In this document: piece by piece, positions 60,398 to 64,000 of the stretch | Layout of the letters: each line of letters begins with the position of its first letter | Position numbering within the stretch: the first letter of the stretch is position 1 | DNA from: Paenibacillus sp. Soil750 | GTDB taxonomy: Bacteria > Bacillota > Bacilli > Paenibacillales > NBRC-103111 | NCBI RefSeq assembly: GCF_001428045.1 | Contig: NZ_LMSD01000040.1 | Coordinates: 310,096-374,095 of the forward strand | Direction: 5' to 3' | DNA: 64,000 nucleotides | The notes under the pieces: model-generated | Told to the model about the DNA's origin: nothing | The model's input: the letters and a program-made list of their open reading frames with translations, nothing else | Database searches by the model: none | Made by a program: the position numbers and the translations under genes

Positions 60398-61078
60398 ATG
60401 AGAATTCTAATCGTGGAAGATGAAGTACATTTAGCTGAAGCGTTAACTCAAATTTTAAAAAAACACCATTACTCCGTTGACGTTGTTCACGATGGACAGT
60501 CCGGGCTGGATAATGCGTTAAGTGGTATATATGATCTTCTGTTACTCGACATCATGCTGCCTGAAATGGACGGAATCACGATTCTCAAGACACTGCGTAC
60601 CAAGGGAATTTCAACACCTGTAATTCTACTTACGGCAAAAGGAGAAATTTCAGATAAAATCGCGGGATTGGATTACGGTGCTGACGATTATGTGTCCAAA
60701 CCGTTCTCAACAGAAGAACTGTTGGCTCGGATACGCGCGGCGTTAAGACGCAAGGGCGAGGTTGTGCCAGAGGATGCCTTGAAGTTTGGGGACATCGAAT
60801 TGCATACAGGGAATCTCAAATTGACATGCAAGGGGAAGGAACTCAAGCTGATTCTAAAAGAAAGTGAGCTCCTGGAGCTGTTAATGACGAGAAAGCAGGC
60901 CGTAACATCGAAGGAACAGATCATCGAGAAGCTATGGGGCTTCGATTCCGAGGTGGAACATAACAACGTGGAAGTGTATATCTCTTTTTTACGCAAAAAA
61001 TTGACTTTCTTACACGCGGCTGTCCGTATCTCGACCCTTAGAGGCGTCGGATATGTGCTGGAGGAGGTGACCTCCTGA
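60398..61078 (+). CDS. OmpR-family response regulator
   Basis: 226 residues. Receiver with E7-D8-E9, phosphoacceptor D51 in LLLDIMLPEMDG and K in DDYVSKPFS; C-terminal winged helix (about 125-226) with LILKESELLELLM, RKQAVTSKEQIIEKLWGFDS and TLRGVGYVLEE. GGGGG lies 8 nt before the ATG; its stop overlaps the kinase ATG by one base (TGATG). Divergent from the VTC operon and sharing matching 16-bp sites with it, so it most likely controls both. Confidence 0.93.
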   Translation: MRILIVEDEVHLAEALTQILKKHHYSVDVVHDGQSGLDNALSGIYDLLLLDIMLPEMDGITILKTLRTKGISTPVILLTAKGEISDKIAGLDYGADDYVSKPFSTEELLARIRAALRRKGEVVPEDALKFGDIELHTGNLKLTCKGKELKLILKESELLELLMTRKQAVTSKEQIIEKLWGFDSEVEHNNVEVYISFLRKKLTFLHAAVRISTLRGVGYVLEEVTS

Positions 61079-62346
61079 TGTTTAACAAGCTGCGCAACCG
61101 ATTTCTCATCGTGAATCTAGTCATCATATCCTGTATCATGCTCTTGTCTTTCGCTACGATTTATTTCATCACATATGGGAATGTAAAGGCCGACATCGAT
61201 ATGGAACTGCATCGCGTTGCGGAATTCAATCTCAAGCCTGATGGGAAAAAGGGGAGTCCGAAGGGTGGACCTGATGGCGGGCATCACCCGCAAGAACCTC
61301 AGGGTTACAATGATTCACCACCCGAACGATCGGTTTCCTTCATGCTGCAAGCAGATGCCCAGTGGAACATCACAGCAACGAACTCCCGTTTTGACATGGA
61401 CACAGCGTTCTACGAAACGGCCATTAAGGAAGCCTCCGCCAACAGGTCGGATATCGGCCAGTTCACGCTGGGTGGCAACCAATGGGCGTATATGGTGCAA
61501 AAGAATGACACCGGGTATAGCGTCGTTTATCTCGACGTTACGGCTCAGAAGACCATCCTGACGAATCTTGTCTATACCTTTACACTCGTCGGCTTGGTGA
61601 TGCTGATCGTCATCTTCTTTACGAGCCGCTATTTCGCGAATCGTTCCATCGCGCCAGTCCGCGAAGCCTTCCAGAAACAGAAACAATTCATTGCGGATGC
61701 ATCTCACGAGTTGAAAACACCGTTAGCCGTCATCAATACCAATGCGGATGTTCTCCTAGCGAATAGCGAGGATACCATCGATAGCCAATCAAAGTGGCTG
61801 CATCGCATCAAATCGGAGACGGAACGCATGAAGACGCTCACCAACGATCTCCTCTATCTCACGGAAATGGATGATACTAGAGCGGGAATCTTGTACAGCG
61901 AATTTAACGTGAGTGAATCTGTGGAAAGTGTTCTTCTCACGATGGAAGCCGTCGTGTTCGAGAAAGATATTACGCTGGATTACGAGATTCAGCCCGACTT
62001 AACCCTGCACGGCAATAGCGAGCAAATCAAGCAAGTTGTCATGATTCTTATGGACAATGCGATCAAATACACGCCACCGAAGGGTGCTATTACGCTCTCC
62101 TTCAAGAAGCATCATAGCGATACGCTTCTCACCGTGACCAATACCGGCGAGGGTATCTCGCCTGAGCATGTGGAGCGGATCTTCGACCGCTTCTACCGCG
62201 CGGATCCATCGCGCTCGCGCAAGCATGGCGGTTACGGGCTTGGATTAGCCATCGCCAAGTCCATTGTGGAGCAGCATAAGGGGAAGATTCATGCGAAAAG
62301 TGTACAGCACGAGGCAACGTCGTTTTATGTGCAGCTCCCTTCATAG
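61078..62346 (+). CDS. Sensor histidine kinase with Gly/Pro/His-rich sensor loop
   Basis: 422 residues. Membrane helices about 8-32 and 161-183; extracytoplasmic domain of about 125 residues that opens with a low-complexity stretch (GKKGSPKGGPDGGHHPQEPQ, about 57-76) and continues as a PAS/Cache-like fold. HisKA with H210 in DASHELKTPLAVINTN, HATPase with MDNAIKYT, NTGEGIS and YGLGLAIAKSIV. Partner of the OmpR regulator before it. The HH-containing loop could bind metal or polyanion, which is speculation. Confidence 0.92.
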   Translation: MFNKLRNRFLIVNLVIISCIMLLSFATIYFITYGNVKADIDMELHRVAEFNLKPDGKKGSPKGGPDGGHHPQEPQGYNDSPPERSVSFMLQADAQWNITATNSRFDMDTAFYETAIKEASANRSDIGQFTLGGNQWAYMVQKNDTGYSVVYLDVTAQKTILTNLVYTFTLVGLVMLIVIFFTSRYFANRSIAPVREAFQKQKQFIADASHELKTPLAVINTNADVLLANSEDTIDSQSKWLHRIKSETERMKTLTNDLLYLTEMDDTRAGILYSEFNVSESVESVLLTMEAVVFEKDITLDYEIQPDLTLHGNSEQIKQVVMILMDNAIKYTPPKGAITLSFKKHHSDTLLTVTNTGEGISPEHVERIFDRFYRADPSRSRKHGGYGLGLAIAKSIVEQHKGKIHAKSVQHEATSFYVQLPS

Positions 62347-62349
62347 ATA

Positions 62350-62380
62350 GACTTGCCGATCATATCGGCAAGTCTTTTTT
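62350..62380 (+). terminator. Terminator of the two-component genes
   Basis: Perfect 11-bp stem GACTTGCCGAT/ATCGGCAAGTC with loop CAT, followed by T6. Confidence 0.93.
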
Positions 62381-62477
62381 GGTGTTTACTTTTTGATAAC
62401 CACCCTCCCTATGATGAGCTGCGTCCTGCCTCATTTTTTGAATCCCATTTTATTCTCGTATTTACATGTCGTGCCCG

Positions 62478-62498
62478 TTGTGTAGAATGGATACACAA
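62478..62498. promoter_or_regulatory. Perfect inverted repeat upstream of the last two-component system
   Basis: TTGTGTA-N7-TACACAA, 66 bp upstream of the response-regulator start. No good -10/-35 could be fixed around it. Confidence 0.55.
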
Positions 62499-62563
62499 GG
62501 AACATGCTCATGATTGGTGAATGAGGTACGCAAAATGCCACCGGAAAGGAAGGAACTTTTCCT

Positions 62564-63238
62564 ATGAATATTCTAATTATTGAAGACGATTCCAGCATTC
62601 AAATGCTGCTCAAATTAAGCCTTGAAGTAGAGGGGTTTCATCCTGTTGTAGCTGGCACTGTCGCTGCTAGTCTTGAGATACTCGCCTCAGAGCCTATCGA
62701 TTTCATCTTGCTGGATCTGATGCTGCCTGATCAGTCAGGCTTTGAGCTCCTGAAGACACTCCAGCAAATCCATAAAGAAATACCCGTAATTGTACTGACA
62801 GCCAAAAATGAAATGAATGATAAAATACTAGGCTTTCAGCTCGGAGCCGACGATTATTTAACCAAACCCTTTGAGACACGAGAACTTATTATGCGAATTC
62901 GCGCTGTCATGCGTCGTGTCACATCGGATGCAACCGTACAAGCTGCTGACGTCCTTCAAGTTGGCATCATCGAAATTGATAGAAATGAGCGATCCTTCAA
63001 GCTGGCTGGCAAACCTATTAAAACGACAAGCAAAGAGTTCGATTTCCTCTGGCTGCTGTGCAAAAATCCTAAGAAAGTTTTTACCCGCGAGCACATTCTG
63101 GACCAGGTATGGGGATTTGAATATTACGGACAGACGCGGTCTGTTGATATGATGGTCAATCGTTTGCGGGAAAAAATCAAACCCTACGATCACGTGCTCG
63201 CCACAGTTCATGGTACGGGCTATAAACTGGAGGTTTAA
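62564..63238 (+). CDS. OmpR-family response regulator
   Basis: 224 residues. Receiver with E7-D8-D9, D51 in ILLDLMLPDQSG, T in VLTAKNE and K in DDYLTKPFE; winged helix (about 125-224) with TSKEFDFLWLLCKNPKKVFT, HILDQVWGFEYYGQTRSVD, RLREKI and VHGTGYKLEV. AAGGAA precedes the ATG. GGAGG for the next gene lies in its last codons, so translation is coupled to the kinase. Target genes lie outside or are unknown. Confidence 0.93.
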   Translation: MNILIIEDDSSIQMLLKLSLEVEGFHPVVAGTVAASLEILASEPIDFILLDLMLPDQSGFELLKTLQQIHKEIPVIVLTAKNEMNDKILGFQLGADDYLTKPFETRELIMRIRAVMRRVTSDATVQAADVLQVGIIEIDRNERSFKLAGKPIKTTSKEFDFLWLLCKNPKKVFTREHILDQVWGFEYYGQTRSVDMMVNRLREKIKPYDHVLATVHGTGYKLEV

Positions 63239-63241
63239 GCC

Positions 63242-64000
63242 ATGAAGCTTCGCAACAAACTGTTCATCCAGCACTCTATAACGATCATTATGCTGCTTGC
63301 CTCGATGTATGTTGTTGTGAATTATACACTGAGTAAAAGCATGATCGAGCGGGATACCCAAACCTTGGCCCAGTACTATGGTCTGCACCGCATTGAAGCT
63401 TTAAAAATCGTTAATGATAAGAAAATTAGTATTGAACAACTCTTTTCTGGGACTTATGCTCCGCTAATTGCCTCCCACCTTGCGGCTAACAGCAACTTCC
63501 AAGTACAGCTATTTGATCCGGAGGGTACCATTATCGGCGATAGCGGCAACAAAGAAGACTTGATGAAACGAAGCGATATTGACGCTGCATTAGCTGGACA
63601 ATCGGCAACTGTCATTACCGAAGGTGAGAACAACAAAATTCTTATTTATGCCTCTCCTTTCACCTATGAGGGGAAAATTGTAGGCGGATTTCGCTACTTG
63701 CTAGATCTGAATAAGCACGAAGAAACGCTATCTGAGATGCGCTCTTGGTTTATTGGTGTTGCGCTCGGCTGCTTACTCATCGCGTTGCTAGCAAGCTACT
63801 CCTTCTCCTTCTTTATCATGAGACCCCTGCACGCACTCCAACAGGCGCTAAAGCAAGTAACCGTTGGTGATTTCAGCCGAAAGATTGTTGTCACCAGTCA
63901 AGACGAAGTGCGGGAACTGGCCGATGACTTCAATCAAATGTCAGAAGCGCTCCAAGAACATATCGAGCTTCTTCAGTATGAACAAAGCAAACAGAAGAAA
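63242..64000 (+). CDS. Sensor histidine kinase, N-terminal part (runs off window)
   Basis: 253 residues visible. Helix 1 LFIQHSITIIMLLASMYVVV, extracytoplasmic sensor (about 30-165) with the Cache/PAS-like FQVQLFDPEGTIIGDSG and ILIYASPFTYEGKIVGGFRY, helix 2 WFIGVALGCLLIALLASYSF, then HAMP (about 195-248, RPLHALQQALKQVTVGDFSR ... VRELADDFNQMSEAL). The kinase core lies past the window end. GGAGG 8 nt upstream. Confidence 0.9.
   Translation, partial: MKLRNKLFIQHSITIIMLLASMYVVVNYTLSKSMIERDTQTLAQYYGLHRIEALKIVNDKKISIEQLFSGTYAPLIASHLAANSNFQVQLFDPEGTIIGDSGNKEDLMKRSDIDAALAGQSATVITEGENNKILIYASPFTYEGKIVGGFRYLLDLNKHEETLSEMRSWFIGVALGCLLIALLASYSFSFFIMRPLHALQQALKQVTVGDFSRKIVVTSQDEVRELADDFNQMSEALQEHIELLQYEQSKQKK

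Noticed and set aside
1-64000. tRNA, rRNA, prophage or transposon
   Set aside because: No cloverleaf, rRNA segment, integrase or transposase was recognised on either strand.

Overview
The window reads as chromosomal DNA of a Paenibacillus-like Firmicute (Paenibacillaceae). The signs are strong AGGAGG-type ribosome binding sites with frequent TTG/GTG starts, SLH and copper-amine-oxidase 'stalk' surface proteins, YesM/YesN-type regulation, canonical Fur boxes and a perfect cre box, and Bacillus-like gene sets (ytrA-like, ytcD-ytbDE-like, BmrCD-like). I see no rRNA, tRNA, phage, transposase or CRISPR locus. 58 protein genes are supported; the first and last run off the window.

Layout. 0-5.4 kb: cupin/SRPBCC/ArsR operon and a heterodimeric ABC exporter. 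5.5-10 kb: two secreted stalk-domain proteins, threonine synthase and a small membrane protein. 10.1-12.7 kb: three-gene ABC-2 exporter with a cre box in front. 12.9-18.2 kb: rlmN, an orphan siderophore-uptake ATPase with a Fur box, a chemoreceptor, a HAD phosphatase and a Fur-controlled heme-degrading enzyme. 18.7-28 kb: HxlR/DUF4180 facing an MFS pump and aldo-keto reductase, catalase, a MerR-SDR pair, FlxA-like protein, SDR and SRPBCC. 28.1-33.6 kb: membrane-anchored sugar-binding protein, YesM-type kinase and YesN-type regulator upstream of a sugar:proton symporter. 34.2-39 kb: ABC pair, two-component system, ABC pair. 39.2-41.2 kb: MarR regulator with an EmrB-type pump and a clear promoter/operator. 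41.2-45 kb: two AT-rich secreted surface proteins. 45.1-51 kb: two-component system with a 7TM kinase, divergent from an operon of a degenerate ketosynthase and a 7TM-GGDEF-EAL protein. 51-55.8 kb: YtrA-type operon with two ABC pairs around a DUF4097 protein. 56.9-60.2 kb: VTC polymerase-like, DUF4956 and beta-helix lipoprotein operon facing its two-component system (60.4-62.3 kb). 62.5-64 kb: another two-component system, truncated by the window end.

The most unusual signal is non-coding. Five intergenic regions (about 1.6, 8.5, 18.5, 26.2 and 33.8 kb) each carry one ~187-bp element made of four 25-bp dyad boxes whose starts are spaced about 51, 61 and 51 bp. Spacer sequences are unrelated but spacer lengths are kept. 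Two other box families with ~50-bp spacing lie between 55.98 and 56.75 kb. Several regulatory circuits can be read directly: an ArsR operator inside the spacer of an apparently leaderless promoter, a MerR-type 19-bp-spacer promoter, MarR and YtrA operators, and paired 16-bp response-regulator sites in front of both the VTC operon and its two-component system.
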